Assembly: GCA_037013685.1 (NCBI GenBank)
Contig: CM072897.1
Span: forward strand, 17,220,643 to 17,284,642
Source: Acridotheres tristis
Taxonomy: Eukaryota; Chordata; Aves; Passeriformes; Sturnidae
Length of the DNA stretch: 64,000 bases
Reading direction: 5' to 3'
The position numbers and the translations under genes were made by a program. The stretch's first letter is position 1, and each line of letters begins with the position of its first letter. Below the pieces are notes generated by a model that had not been told where the DNA came from, ran no database searches, and worked only from the letters and a program-made list of their open reading frames with translations. Positions 12,501-25,251 of the stretch are shown here, one piece after another.

Positions 12501-15500
12501 TCACAAGCCTTTGCAAAACAGGTACAATCTGACTAAAACACAACAGATGGTACAGAAATGCAGGAACTGCCTAAAAACCTCCTTTTTCTTTTTCATTCAT
12601 AGAGGATACTGGAATATTTTTAACAACAAGAATAGAAACGTAATTAACAAGAAGATCAGCAGTAGCTTCAAGATATATGTTCTTTGTGTATGTAATTTCT
12701 TGCCTAAAACTCAGGGACATTCCCAAGAGTATAGAGTTCTCCTCAATTTCATTCTTTTGGCTGATGTTTTTCCCCTCAAAGCTGACAATAGGGCAATTCC
12801 CCTTTCTGCATACAAACCTTTAAACTCTTTAAAAGGAAAACGGGAGTTGTGTTCTAACTCCTCCCTCCATTTGTGCAGCACTTTGCTCCACAGGGAGCTG
12901 CCTCCCAAGCAGTTTGCTGCATTTGCTCCCTTATAAGGAAGCTTTGCAGACACTTGAGGGAAACCACTGCCTAATTCTCTGGCAGATTTCAGATTTCAAA
13001 TCCAACATTCAGCTGGATTGGCTAGAAGGGCTCCAGTCACCCCACCTTTCACCCATCAAGAACAAGCTACGAAACAGGAGGAGAAGAGAAGGCAACAGAA
13101 GAATTCTTTTTCTGCTACAAAAAGGGTCAAAGGTTTGCTGACGTCCCAAAGGGTGCCCAGCTTGGGCATTTAGTGCCATATTCCCCTGGCAGTTGCCTAA
13201 CTAGGTTAAATCACTCTCAAGTGACACGACTTGAATTTACAACCTCTGTGCTTTTGGGTAGGACAGACATCCAAGAACACCTGAGTGCTTGTTTGGGTGC
13301 CAAACTGTACAGTCTGCAGGGAGAAGCAGAAAGATGGGCTGATGAGCAGATAAGCATTAATGCTGGAGTAAAAGCTTGTCTGCCAGAAAATCAGATTTGT
13401 AAAATGGAGTAAGAGAAATAATGCCTTATAAGAGCCAACTCAACCATTTGTTCCCAATCACAAGAGAGGCACGTTATACAAACAGATTCATTGCTATAAC
13501 TAAAGAGGTTTTCCAACTTTTCTTCACAAAATTTTTTTCTTTTCATTCCTGTTTCTCTCTACAGGACATTTTCCAGGATAACAAATATTTTTCCAATGGT
13601 GATGCCCAAAACTGGACAGTCTATTCCTACTGAGGTGGCAGTTGTGCTGACTGGAATTCTCCCATTTTATAAACATTACTGAGGCTAATGCATTGTAGAA
13701 ATGCATTTTTTTTTTTGAAAGAGTATTGTGGGGGTGGTGCTGTTAAAATTATGTTCACTTGGCTCAGATCATTAACTCCCCAGCCCATATTTTTGATACA
13801 TCACATTCTGCACTTGCAATTTTTTTCATCGTTCTTAGGACTTAAGTGTGTGAATTTCCTTTTGCTCACTTTGATTCTAGTAATTTCTCTAACATAAAAA
13901 GCTGATCTTGATCTCCATAGCATCTGCAACTCCCTTCACCTCAACGTTTCTCGCCATCCTCACCAATTTTCTATGTTCAGGGGTACTTTGACCAAGGATT
14001 CAGTGACCTTACCCAAGTAGAAAAGGACTAAAAAACTGGAATATGTAAAAGCCTGGTGATAAACAGCTATCAAACACCAGTAGTGAGCCATGGTTTCTAT
14101 TATTCTCTTTCACCAGGCACATTTACCTCTGCTTCAGTCTTACTCTGTATTTTTTTCCTGGATCCATTTTCAGCATTTTGTGTTAATTTTTTTCTTCATT
14201 GTAAATTCATAAGTTATACTATGTTCTAATAATTTGCAAATTATCCACACTCAGATTACTAATGAAAAAATGTGTCTTCAACCCCTCTGACCACAGCCTG
14301 CATTTATGTTGACTTAAGCTGATGCTGACACCAAAGCCTTGCCCACCAAAGTCAGTGTGTAAGTCAACCTAACACCTTACTGGTAGGGAAATGCTCTCCT
14401 CATTTTCAGTTGCATTTGCTGCTCTGGCTCTTGTGCCAGCTTTGGCACTCATCTGATCCCTCAGAGAGCTGATTCAGCTTATTAAACCAGCAGAAAATAG
14501 ATTTACTGTTGTTTGGGGTTTTGATGGGCTACTTTCCCTGCAGGGACACATAAAAACACTTAGGCCATTTCACCTAATTGCAATCTCATGCTGGTTTACA
14601 TCAGGTTACAGTAATCTGAATTGAAGCTGCCACATCAATCCCTTCATCCTCACCTACACAACAATCATTAACAGCCATGCAAATGGATGGTGAGCCAGAC
14701 AGGGCTTTCTTTAATTTTTTATTTTTTTTTCTTTTTGTAAGGTTGCTCCTTGGATTATCTCACTGAAGTCAGCAGCTGCACAAGAAGTTCAGTTCAGTTC
14801 ATTTACTGGACCTTCACTTCCCCCACATCACCCCTGTGAGCATCCTGCAGGGTAAATGAGTGCCCAGCAGTACCTGGCTGCCCCTTCACTGAGACAGGGA
14901 GATGCTAAATCAGTGTTAATTAACCAGGGGGTCATAACCCATTTTATTCCTGCTCCCTGAAACCTCACCTCAGACATGTAGAAACACCTCTGAATTCTAC
15001 ACTGACAGCAGGACATGCCCTCACTGGTATCACTGAGCACAAAAGCAGCAAATCCCTTTCATACAAGTCACTGGCTCAACCCTAAATAATCTGTGATATT
15101 CACCTTTAGCTAATCACCACCTCATGAAACTATACATTATAAGTGTATCTTAAATCCAGTCCTACTCTCATTAATTCCAGCAGAATAACTGGCTTTATCT
15201 GGTTTCCTCACAAGCCAGATAAACAGATTTAGCCCCTTCCACGTGGATCATGAAGGAGAAATTTAAAACAATTCACTTACCGAAGAATTTCCTTCCGAGT
15301 GAAGAACGTGCAATCCTGTTAAAGAAACAAAATGTGTCATTATACCACAGAAATATGGAAAATAACTGCAAAGAATTATTTCTCAACCTTTTGGAAGGAA
15401 ACTCAGATCTGACAGAGAAACCTTAAAGGTGCCATTTCGGGGCCATCTACTTTTGACTCAGAAAGCAATATACACTATAAAATAACAGAAATATTCCAAG

Positions 15501-18500
15501 GACAGGCCTATCAGTAAAAAGAAAGACATTGGTAATGTGATAGTTCAGGAAGAAAAAAACCAGGTTGCTGAGATACTTCTCCAATGTGGAATGACCAGAC
15601 CAGAAAAACATTAAACCCAAAAAAGAAGCTATATGCCAAAAGTAAATTGGCAAAATTCATTCATTCAATAAATGAATATGGAAAACTATAAACAACAGAA
15701 AGATAACAAAACTGTCTCCTAACTTGAAGTATTCCCTTTGCTGGAGACAACTGGTTTAATAATAAAATGATTATTTTATGGTTATTTATTAGTTATTAAC
15801 CCTTTTTGCTACCAATCCATTTGCATTGTGGTCACTTTGCTGAAGGCTGCAAACTCCTCTATTTTTGGAGTATGGATAAATGGACAGGCCCTGCCCTGAA
15901 GAGCAGCAAACCATCCAGCTCTCCCTGTGCTATCACAGAAATAGAAATAACTTATTAAAATGCAAAAATAGAGTTTGCTGAGCATGAGAGAGGAGCACAT
16001 AAGCACTCACCTGCATTCTAAATGGCTCTGTGATGTGACTGAAGTGAATTAAACCCATTTCAATTCATGAACACCTGTGTTATACTAGAATTCAAACACT
16101 TCATCAAAGAATCAAACTATGAGCAGTGGAAGATTTTGCATTTCATGCATTTCTATGTCAGTCACAAAAAGTTATAATTTCAGGTGCCGTGAGGAAACAA
16201 TAATCAATCCCAGCCCCATCAAAAACAATCCCCTAATCTCCACTCTTACCCAGTATGGGCTTAATGGAAATTCTGCCCTGCATCCAAGACCAGGAACACT
16301 AGTGGTAATGAAATATTTGCTAATCTTGAGAACACCATTCATCAATTCAGAGAATATGCAACTTGATCTTAGAGCCAGCTCCTGAGGGTGAATATATAGG
16401 GGACAACCATCAACACAGAAAATTCTTCCTGATTCCCCACCTCTCTCACAGGCCCATGTGATGTGGCAGGGCATTTCTCTAACAACTCAGCTCTCTGTAG
16501 TTTTCCCCCTTTAATGCAGAGATATTTCGAATATACCATCTTTGAAAATCGGCTTGTGACATATAGAACAGGATCAGACTTGCTAAGTCATGCTTCAAGG
16601 GTACAAACAACATACAACTAACAGTATTTCTTCCTCCAGCTGAGACTCTTTGGGGCTAAACACCTTCTTCCAAAGAGGGGAGAAGCAAAGGATGGTGGCA
16701 GAAGAGCCTGTCTGGTGTCCAGGGATGGGTCAGTGCTGCAGGGATCAATGGCTGAGCTGCCTTGCTCTCCTCCATACAGAATGCCTGGAGCAGCAGCTCT
16801 TCCTTTGGGATTGTGCAGTACAGGGCTCAGGAGGGAGCACCTCGGGAGCTGCTGACACTGAAGTGTCACTGACACTGATGTCACATTGTCTGCAACTGCA
16901 CAAAGTGACATCCGAGCCAGCTGCTCAAGTCTTCATTAATCCCACACAATCAACACAGGCAAACTGTCACTTAAGGATGCTTCGTTTATGAAGAAAGGGC
17001 AGGTGTAATCTCACAAATAATTGCAATGCCCTCAGCAGCAATCATCTGTAATTATACAGGCTGGGAAAGCAGCAGCCACTTAACTGGAAAGCTGGCAGGG
17101 AAGCGATATACAAGTGGAGACAAAGATTAAGAGTTACCCTTTACCTTGCAGAAATCCTGCAAAAATGTTATTGGAAGACAAATCAGGAGATAATAAACCA
17201 TTTTATTGACAATCCACATATTTTTTTATATTTTATTCTGAGTTGCTCCATGGCATTGACAACAAACAGTGCTGCCTGCCTGTTTTTTAATCAACAAAAT
17301 TTTTACTAATGTAATCTAAACCCCACTAACACTGAAAACCTCTACAGCAGAAGTGGTTGCAATTATCTGCCTGAACACTGTTATTGACAGCTCCATTGCA
17401 ATTACACCTGCCAATTGCACAGAATTGTCGGGGATGAAGGGTGTCAAAAATTTAAGAAAGGTCTCACTGTTCAGAGAGAACTTAAAGCTACTCGGGGTCA
17501 AAGCAGCACAAACTCATTGTGACCTGGCCAATACTTTTGATCCAGCCAGATGCTACTACCTATGAAACAACTGACAATTAAAAATCCTGTCTGCTGGCAA
17601 ATGCAAAACCACAGCTCCTCTGTGGTGACCTCTGACAGGAAAGTCCAGCTATCCCTCTTGCTTCTCCCACATTCTTATTTCTGCCTGTTCCTTTATGCAG
17701 ACTTCCAGATCAGAGAACTCTGAAGGAAGGAGCTCATGTGTTTGTAAATGAACCTAGCAATAATGGATGCATTTCCAGCTCAGGTAATTTTCTTCTAGTA
17801 ACTTAGAATATAGCATTGGCAGTGCTGGTACAAGAGATGAAGGTGAAACAAGTATCTACTGATGGCAGGAAAGGGGAGCAAGACTGACTTAATTCTCCTT
17901 TTTTTTTTGAAAGCACAGCCCTCAGCTGGATTACAGTCATGATGGAAAAAAAGTCTGAATAACATAATTACATTTTATAGTTGCTGGAACTTCAGCAATT
18001 TAATTCCAATTTAATTGAAGACTTTTGGCCAAAGAACCACGGAGGTGAATCATCCAATTTTCTTCTGGCTACTTTGTTCATACAGAAAAATACACAATGA
18101 AGGACAATAAATAGCAAATTAACTTGTTAAATTCACTCTCTCGTAAGGAAAGGTGAAGTGGGCTCTGGAAAGCATTTGTCATTTATGCACATGATAACTT
18201 TGATTTTCCTGCAAGCCAGAGGTATCGTGGAACACATTTGCTATTTTGTGGACTGTATTTGAGTTTACCAAGAGCATAAAAAGCAACCTGTCTGTTCTGT
18301 CTGGACACTAGAAAGACTGGGAGTGCTGCTAGAAAAGCAGAAACTGAATACTGAACAAATAACCATTACCAGAGTTTTCCTAATTCTTATCAGTTCAACA
18401 TTACTGGCAAGAATTGATCCTGGGAATTACTGCTTTTATTTCTAGTGCTATACAATGGCCTGAAAGACTTCTGCTAACAGCAGGCCCTTGGGGGTTTTAG

Positions 18501-21500
18501 CTTCTTTAGAACAGAGGCTTTGCCTTGGCAGGTCACCTATTCCAGCCCCAGAGAACAAGCAAACACCTTTCCCAAGGTCATCTTTCTCACTCAGTCTGTC
18601 CTTGTGCCCTTCATAATCAAGTTAATTAGATGTCCAACATGCGATCACTGATGGCTGTTTGGAGGTAAGATACCACTAAAACAAATCTGCAATAATTTAC
18701 TTAACATCTTGTAACAAATTGAATACAATCAAGCAAACAGAAAATAGATTTCCCATTGATTTCCATGGGATCACGACCTTGTATAATGGCTCAAATTTAG
18801 CATTTAGATGGCTTAACTGCTTCTTAAAATACTTTGCAGAGAGAAGAGGCAGACAGCTGGTGTATTTAGGTTCCACAGCTAGCTTGGCTCATGGCTGGTA
18901 ATTGCACTTTCTGCAAGTCACTCAGCATTGCTTGTAAAGCACAGTCAACAGTCTCTGCCCTTAAAACTGATTTCTCCAGCCCAGCAGCATGCACACGCTG
19001 TTAGTTTGATTATTTTATTTCCTATGTCCGATGAATGCACACTTAGGACAGAACAGACTGAAATATGGTGGCCCACCACCCTGTCCACTCATCTGCAGGA
19101 TTGGACTGCAAACTCCTCGGCTGCTTCTGCTCTGTATCGAGTTCTAGCGAGATTTGAACGAAACAAAAAAGGAGAGAGAGATTCCCTGGCAATGGTGGCA
19201 CTTAGCTGTGTGTAGGGTGTCCATCCAGCACAGCAGGACGTGTGGCTGCTCTCAGCTGCTCGGGGATGCATTGCCAGCTCCCCAGGCAGCACAGCTTTAT
19301 GAATGGCAGCAGAGCCCCGTGAATGGGAGGTCACCAATCACCGCTCCCAGAGACAAGCACCGTGCACGAAGCACAGCTCTGAAACGGAGCCACCCGCACG
19401 GCCAAACACTCCCAAAACTGGAGAGATGAACAACACAATGAAAAAATGCAAATGCTCAATTATGCTGTGAAACACTATTTCTGGAAGCCACTAAATGTCT
19501 ATTTCTCTTCTAAGACAATACATAGGTATTCTGCTTTGTATGTGTATAATTTCCTAAGGTCAGGTTTACTTTGATTCTGCAACAGCTTCATTGTAAACTT
19601 TAATAAATAAGAAAATAATATAAACCAGTCTTACAAAATCACTGCAAATTAAAAAAAAAGCCAAACAGCCTCAAACAAAAGCTAGTAAACTACATATAAT
19701 GCAGATACTGTGAACCATATAGCTATCTGGGAGAGCAGCTCTTAAAAAATGCTAACTATTGGATGCTGCAGCACCTTAAAAGGTAATATTTCAAGCAAAT
19801 TACTTCAGAGGCTTCATTTTTAAAATCACAAATAATATTTTGTACTGTGCCAAAGTACAAAATGTGTGTAAGAGTATTTAATCAAACACCATCAAAACAT
19901 CATCTGGCAAAGCAACCAAGCATCTGGTACCAGACAGAAGCAATTGAACGTTTATATAAGATCAATTATTAACTCTGTTCTGATAATGTTTTACAAATGC
20001 AATCCTTTTGTTCTACCTTCCACACAATTCAAGACATTCATGTCTTTTCACCACAGTTAGTGTATAAAGAGTTAACAGAGTCAATGAGTTAAAAATGTTG
20101 TTTGCATCAGAAAACCAATGAAAATTCTACCATACCACTCATCCTTACTTGTCATCATAGATGCTTTACAATTACACCCAAACCAACCACAACACCCACT
20201 GAGTTTCAGAAGGAAAATGTGCATTTCTAAGACCTGATTTATGTATTCACATGGCAACGGGGGAGTAAAAAAACCCAGACATTAGCAAGGACTGAAAAGA
20301 AGCAAACTGCCAACAAAAGTAATTTTGCTCAATCTACAGATGCACCAAATGGCAATGTGAAACCAGAACCCGACCAAAGGATATTTGCACAAAAAACTTG
20401 CTCCATTATTATGCTACTTGTACTTGCACAGTAACAGCAATACTGTATCAAATGGAAAATACTTTTTACAGAAGATCTGGGGAAACCTATGAATGCACTT
20501 TTTGTCTTCTTGCAAAGGGTTAATTTTCCAAGACCCTGGATGAAGTCAAGCATGGCTTTTTAAAAGACAGCTTGATAAACCTGTTTTACTTTACAAATGA
20601 TGTTTCTTGACAGATCATATAATAACTTTTTTAATCTGGTTTTACATAATTCTCATGGAATATAGTTGAATTGCACTTTGAATTCAATTTCGATAAAAGG
20701 AAAAAAGTGAGCTCTGTAATAGAGAAATTCTTGTGTAAAAGAAGAAAGTCATCACTTCACCATACTGTATTATATTGCAATATTACCTATAAGACTGCCA
20801 GGGCAAACATCAGTTTGAGACTGCATTAAATATAGCAGAGTAAATAATACCAGTAATGAACAAATATAAATGGCTTTCAATTAAACCAGTAATATGCCTT
20901 ATAATCTCTAGGTTCTAGAAGGGAAATTAAAAAAAAAAATTAAAAATCTCTGAATTAATATTGAATTCAGATCTCTTAATTCAAGTAATCCCAGAAAAGG
21001 GAATGAGATTGACTGAACAGTGCAGGAGTTTGTCCAAGTGCAGTTTCTCTGCATTTCCTACTCAAGACAATTGTTTTACAGTTGGGGATGCTGTGCACTG
21101 GGGTGAATAAATGACTCTGATGTTGCTTTACTTCATACCTTTATTTTCCATTGCTTCAAGCATTTGCTGTACACAGCATCACTCAAAACACCCTAAAACT
21201 TCACTTCATTTTCTTTTCTCAGTATGAGACTTGACCTCCAAAATCTGTAGGCAGCTCTTAAACCCTTGATTTTAAAATGTTCTTTTATTGCAATTAAACA
21301 CCCTTTCTTGCCTATCAATACTTATATTTTCCCTCACCAGGCCTTGGTTAGATATCACATTTTCTGTACAAAAAACCCTCAACAAACAAAACACTCATTC
21401 ACTAAAAAACCTTAAAAAACACAACCAGAACTCTGAGGGCATAGGAATCATAAATGCCCAGTAAAATTCCTTTTCTTTCCAAGCCAATATTTTAAGTGAT

Positions 21501-24500
21501 GTGAATCTATGAGCAACCCAGTGCTGCAAAAGCCTAATCTGCAAAACATATCTTATGTTAATAATATAATAATATAATAATAATCTTATGAAAATGTGAA
21601 GAGCTGCCAACAAGAACACTATCATAAAATAACAGGTGATGTGATTTAACAGCAGGTGTTAGACTGGAAAGCTGCAAATCTCCTTTCTTTCCTTTGCCTC
21701 TACCTACTTGAATTTAAAAAAAAAAAAGCTGAATGGTTTAGTATTATCAAGTTATATTACAGGTCTCTTGTACAAACAGTTTCAATTGGCTACCCATCAC
21801 CAGTCTTAATGAAGAGCATTTTAAAAACCTGTCCATTGAAAACACTGAGGTCATACTGTGAGTGACCACATTTACAATTCTTTCAATTAAAGTTAAAAGT
21901 TCTGCTAAAAATTGGCTCTTCAATATGACAACTTATATGAAAAAAGTGCATATGTAGGCTTTTCAGAAAGTTTCAGATAAATCAAACAATTTGATTTCTT
22001 TTATTTCATTAATGTCACACTAATGATCTGAGATTTATGTATGCTATCTCTTCAAGCAAATGATTTTTCTGCAGCTTAATCTTCACTCTCTAAAGCCAAA
22101 CCCACTTGCATAGGTTTTACCATACTTTAAGCACATGATCGTCTCACTTTTTCATCTCATAGTGTTTTTATGGAACAAGCATGTAAAACACAGTGAATTT
22201 TTTAAAAATTAGAAAAATTTTCCTCCTGAAACAATATTAGGTTCTATAAGCTCAAATCAATTTGTACGAAAGACAGAAATAATAGAACTTACAAGCAGAT
22301 AATACAATGTCCAAAAATATATTTCAATAAAGAAATGAGTCTGACCATGAGGTAAATGTTGAACAGTCTTCCAACAGGAACTGAGAGAAAGTAAAAAAAC
22401 AAAACAAAACAAAACAACCAAGATATATTTTACAAAAAAATTGGCACTTTTGCTTCTGAATGCTGATACTATAAATACTGCACCCTGGACTACCATTGTA
22501 AGGAGTACAGTACTAACAGACACATAAATTCACAAGGAACTGCTTTAGGAAATAAAAAAAAAAAGACTCAATGATTGATTTGTAAAAGCAATTTACATGT
22601 AGATGCCCTCCTGGGGTACAGATGTGCACAACAGACTGTTGCAAAGTGGATTGTGCTATACAGTGTTTTACTTTGGCCCTGGTAATTCAGCTGCTGGCTC
22701 AAGACATGAAAAACATGAAAAACATGAAAAACATGAAAAACATGAAAAACATGAAAAACATGAAAAACATGAAAAACATGAAAAACATGAAAAACATGAA
22801 AAACATGATGGAAACACTGTCCCATTCTTCCCTTTTCTATTCTGAAGAAATCCCACAAATGAGAAGCAGGCAGGTAAGACAGCAAACTCCAAGTCCAACA
22901 GCTCCACTTGTATTACACAAACTGCCTTCTCCCTCAGCATGCCATGGAGAGGCAAGAGCTCTCTGTGTGGGTGGGACAGCAGCCAGCCCAGGATCTTTTT
23001 GTTTAAAAGGCTCAAGAGGGATGCAAAACTAATGGATCAGAGGCAAATCACCATCAAAATCATGTCTTTATCTGATTCTTCACAGCACGAGGCTAATGTT
23101 CCTTCCTGACAAATTCTGCAGGTCAGTCACTGTCCTGAAACCTGTTATTTATGGTACTTGCCAAACATAACAAGTGCTACTAGTCAAAAACTGTCCAGCT
23201 CTGCACTAATGAACTGCAAGTCTGCCTGTAACAGAGAAATCCCAAAGGTGACTCAATGCACTGGGCCCAACTCCTGGCAGGCTTCGAGATCAATTACCCA
23301 GCATTATGAAAGGCAGGGGCTGCAAAAGCCATTAGAGAGAGGCCATTTCTGCATGAAGAGCACTGAATTAGGGATGACATTTCAGCTCTTGCATTTGCCA
23401 GTTATGTCAAGAAGATAACATTAATTACATTTGGATTTTGTTTTGTTTCACTGCAGTTGTGCTCTGTTCTGTGTTCACTTTTATTGTTAGTAGGAAGACA
23501 GACACCGGTGCTTTTCAGATCTTTAATTTCTCCCTTGCATATCCAGCAGGGATATGAAAAAGCTTTTTTGGATCTTGATCTGCTAAGTCTAAGATCATTA
23601 ACTTAGATTAATACATTACAGACAGCTGGTGAGAAGTGTGACAAAGTGGAAATTAAGAAGGTACATTGTCACGTTTCCTACAATGACAAAAAACCCACTA
23701 GGTATTTATCATAGCATTTCATTTATGCCTTACATTTAGTGTGCAATAACGATTGAAAGCATTTTAGCATTTACACCTGGCCTCACTCAGTGACTCAATA
23801 TTTACACCTGTGACAAGTCCATGTTAGCAGTGACTTGAAATTAAATTAGTAACCAAAAGAATAGTTTCTACTTCAATGAGTTTAATCAAAGATCACAAAG
23901 GTAAAATGCTATTAAGTTACCCAGACCTTTGATGGTCTGTATGTGTCTCTTGCTTATCCCAAGATAAACTAAATCTTGATTTCCTATGCTGCTAATTCAA
24001 TGTTTGTCACTTCATGTAGGAGAACAGAGCAATGCAGCCAGCCCTGGCTTCTCTCTTAATAAGCAGTCAGCTGCCTCCCTCTTTGGCATGCTTCTACTCA
24101 GTGCTTTGCCTCACTGTATTTTCAGAAACTTGCTCAAGACAAGTGCAGTCAGCTTCCTGCAATCCATTACGGTGAGATTTGCAGTGTGCTGAAACATGAC
24201 TAAAAACCGGGAATATTTTTTTTACCCTATTTTCAAGCAGTTGATGCAATGTCAAGTAAATAAATAAGTACCAAATTATCCCTGACATAAAATGCACACT
24301 TACTTACAATGAGGTATGAAATCATTTTCCAGGAGTGGATGCAAGCATAACGACACCTATTCAGAAATTACATTAAGCATATTTCTCTGACTTATCCTTA
24401 GGAGAAGTGAATTTAGACAAGATCTACTTTTTCCCTTTCTGCTCTATTGTCAGCAAAGGCATCAGGGAGAGAAGGTGCTACACTTTTGTCAAGCTAGTCA

Positions 24501-24810
24501 CAATCTTTATTCTGACACCGAGGATGTGACTCTTCTCTCTCTATACAGAGAGGGAATTAAATGAGTATATTTGACAACCCAGCCTTAGAATATTATTACA
24601 GCTGCTGGAAGGGACAGTAGAATATACACATGCAGGTTACAAAGAAAGTTTTCAATTATATTGGAAAAAAAACCGTTCCCCAAACCAAACAAACACCCAA
24701 ATCATAAACATATGTAGATTACTCCCTTCCATCCCCTAATGCAAACCAAGGTATCTTACCTGGTAGGCATCTAGCTGTTCATCAGTAAATATCGTTTGCT
24801 TATTACCCAT
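379..24810 (-). CDS. CIB2: CIB2, calcium and integrin-binding family member 2 (3'-partial)
   Basis: EF-hand protein of the CIB family. In vertebrates CIB2 binds Ca/Mg and partners the TMC1/TMC2 mechanotransduction channel of hair cells; human mutations are linked to deafness. The coding exons in transcript order are 24760-24810, 15281-15315, 6436-6547, 661-808 and 379-574 (542 nt, 180 codons plus 2 nt). All junctions are GT..AG and in phase. The protein begins [17 protein letters not shown], where Gly2 fits N-myristoylation, and continues [12 protein letters not shown]. It ends in two canonical EF-hand loops, residues 116-127 ([12 protein letters not shown]) and 157-168 ([12 protein letters not shown]). 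Both loops have Asp, not Glu, at position 12. The final exon, expected to complete codon 181 and add about six residues, is not found in bases 1-378, so it lies left of the window. Total length would then be about 187 residues, as in human. The gene is divergent from IDH3A. Assignment to CIB2 rather than CIB3 rests on the EF-hand sequence and the IDH3A neighbour. Confidence 0.95.
575..660 (-). other. CIB2 intron 4 (86 bp)
   Basis: A very short intron between the two EF-hand exons, bounded by GTAACT and TTTAG. It is close to the practical lower limit for vertebrate introns. Confidence 0.9.
661..808 (-). CDS. CIB2: CIB2 coding exon 4
   Basis: A 148-nt exon for residues 67-116. It starts [20 protein letters not shown] and ends AIYAFKIY plus the first base of Asp116. 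The loop [12 protein letters not shown] is the second, degenerate EF-hand. The donor is ATG|GTAACTG. Only an 86-bp intron (575-660) separates it from the next exon. Confidence 0.95.
809..6435 (-). other. CIB2 intron 3
   Basis: A 5.6-kb AT-rich intron with no coding exon I can support. The only structure noted is the 60-bp tandem duplication at 5565-5684. Short ORFs here have no recognisable homology. Confidence 0.8.
5565..5690. repeat. 60-bp direct tandem duplication
   Basis: Two head-to-tail copies with a period of exactly 60 bp (5565-5624 and 5625-5684), followed by a few bases of a third. By eye the copies differ at two positions (5581/5641 and the T/C in CATTG[T/C]TCTT). Such high identity suggests a recent duplication. 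Confidence 0.92.
6436..6547 (-). CDS. CIB2: CIB2 coding exon 3
   Basis: A 112-nt exon for residues 29-66. It starts [20 protein letters not shown] after the split Arg and ends NMPELK in phase 0. The acceptor ends TTTACAG and the donor is AAG|GTACCA. It covers the degenerate first EF-hand region, which lacks a calcium-binding loop. Confidence 0.94.
6548..15280 (-). other. CIB2 intron 2
   Basis: An 8.7-kb intron. It contains a CR1 fragment (about 12050-12475) and a short CAG/GCA run of about six triplets near 10951-10967. Nothing else could be assigned. Confidence 0.8.
12050..12475 (+). mobile_element. CR1-type LINE, 3'-end fragment
   Basis: Recognised from typical CR1 3'-end wording in the plus orientation: GGTCCAACCTCTTGCCCAGC, then a GAGCAGGATGCCACATCAGATGG-like stretch, TCTCCAGGGCTGGAGATGGC, CTGGGCAGCC followed by CAGTGCTCAGTCACCC, and finally CCAGAGCTGGACACAGCAC. 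It is truncated at both ends and diverged, and lies antisense to CIB2. Boundaries are approximate. The open frames across it are not intact CR1 reverse transcriptase, which lies further 5' in the element. Confidence 0.85.
15281..15315 (-). CDS. CIB2: CIB2 coding exon 2
   Basis: A 35-nt exon encoding [12 protein letters not shown], with the last Arg codon split CG|G. The acceptor is a run ending TTTAACAG and the donor is CG|GTAAGTG. It is too short for an ORF scan and was found by protein homology and splice phase. Confidence 0.93.
15316..24759 (-). other. CIB2 intron 1
   Basis: A 9.4-kb intron, AT-rich, holding the 9-bp minisatellite at 22705-22808. No exon, RNA gene or clear transposon was recognised in the rest. 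Confidence 0.8.
22705..22808. repeat. 9-bp minisatellite (CATGAAAAA), about 11.5 copies
   Basis: Eleven perfect CATGAAAAA units followed by a partial CATGA. The period is a multiple of three and the unit contains no stop in any plus frame, so each frame spells a tripeptide repeat (for example Lys-His-Glu or Asn-Met-Lys; Phe-His-Val on the minus strand). This explains several spurious ORFs. Perfect copies suggest a young, probably length-polymorphic array. Confidence 0.96.
24760..24810 (-). CDS. CIB2: CIB2 coding exon 1
   Basis: Encodes residues 1-17, [17 protein letters not shown], ending in phase 0 at CAG|GTAAG. The ATG at 24808-24810 has a strong Kozak context (A at -3, G at +4). It is chosen because the MGNKQ start is conserved in CIB2/CIB3 and carries the myristoylation glycine. 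Two upstream ATGs precede it (see the uORF entry). Confidence 0.95.
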
Positions 24811-24811
24811 C

Positions 24812-24850
24812 TTAAATGAGGAATTCTTCCTCTCTGCAAATGCATCCCAT
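24812..24850 (-). CDS. Upstream ORF of CIB2 (12 codons), with a second overlapping uORF
   Basis: On the minus strand an ATG at 24848-24850 opens 12 codons (MGCICREEEFLI) and stops at TAA 24812-24814. One base later comes the main CIB2 ATG (TAA-G-ATG). A second ATG at 24843-24845 is in another frame and reads through exon 1 to a TAG, overlapping the CIB2 start. Both count only if transcription starts upstream, as the TATA box at 25111-25118 predicts. The first uATG has weak context and the second has G at -3. Translation is inferred, not shown. Confidence 0.45.
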   Translation of the reverse strand: MGCICREEEFLI

Positions 24851-25110
24851 TAGAAGCAGCTGGATTCCTCTGTATTGTAGGCATTTAGAGCACGTATACT
24901 CCGTGAGTGTGCCGAAAAAATCCCAGAGCCCGCATTGAACTGGTTTGGACTGCACCTGCCCAGCGAGGAAAGACACTCTGGGAAATCTTTGCAAAGGCTT
25001 GACAGGAGCGTGCCAGGAAGGAAAGTGTTAAAATCAGAGGCAGGCGTCGTGCAGAAGCAGGGATACCAATCTGCCCCTTCTTCAGAAGCTTTTCTAAGAG
25101 GCATGCGGAG

Positions 25111-25118
25111 CTTTTATA
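25111..25118 (-). promoter_or_regulatory. TATA box of the CIB2 promoter
   Basis: TATAAAAG on the minus strand, flanked by GC-rich sequence (GGGTTATAAAAGCTCCGC). It lies about 300 bp upstream of the CIB2 ATG. A start site about 30 bp downstream would fall near 25085 and give a 5' UTR of roughly 275 nt if there is no further intron. The position of the start site is inferred. Confidence 0.6.
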
Positions 25119-25251
25119 ACCCAAGCCCCGAGCAGGCGCTCCCCGCAGACCGCAGCTCTCTCTTGCCTCGCAGTCTCGCTCAGGGCGCTCCTCACGGCAC
25201 CTGCAGCTTTTGGAGCAGCTCTGCGTCAGGCGGCGGCGCTGGGCAGCGCAG

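Noticed and set aside
12178..12936. 252-codon plus-strand frame
   Set aside because: The first part is CR1 3'-end sequence and the rest is intron; it does not match CR1 proteins or any known family.
22568..23032. Open frames with Lys-His-Glu, Asn-Met-Lys or Phe-His-Val repeats
   Set aside because: They come from the 9-bp CATGAAAAA array, which has no stop codon in these frames; they lie inside a CIB2 intron with no other coding signal.
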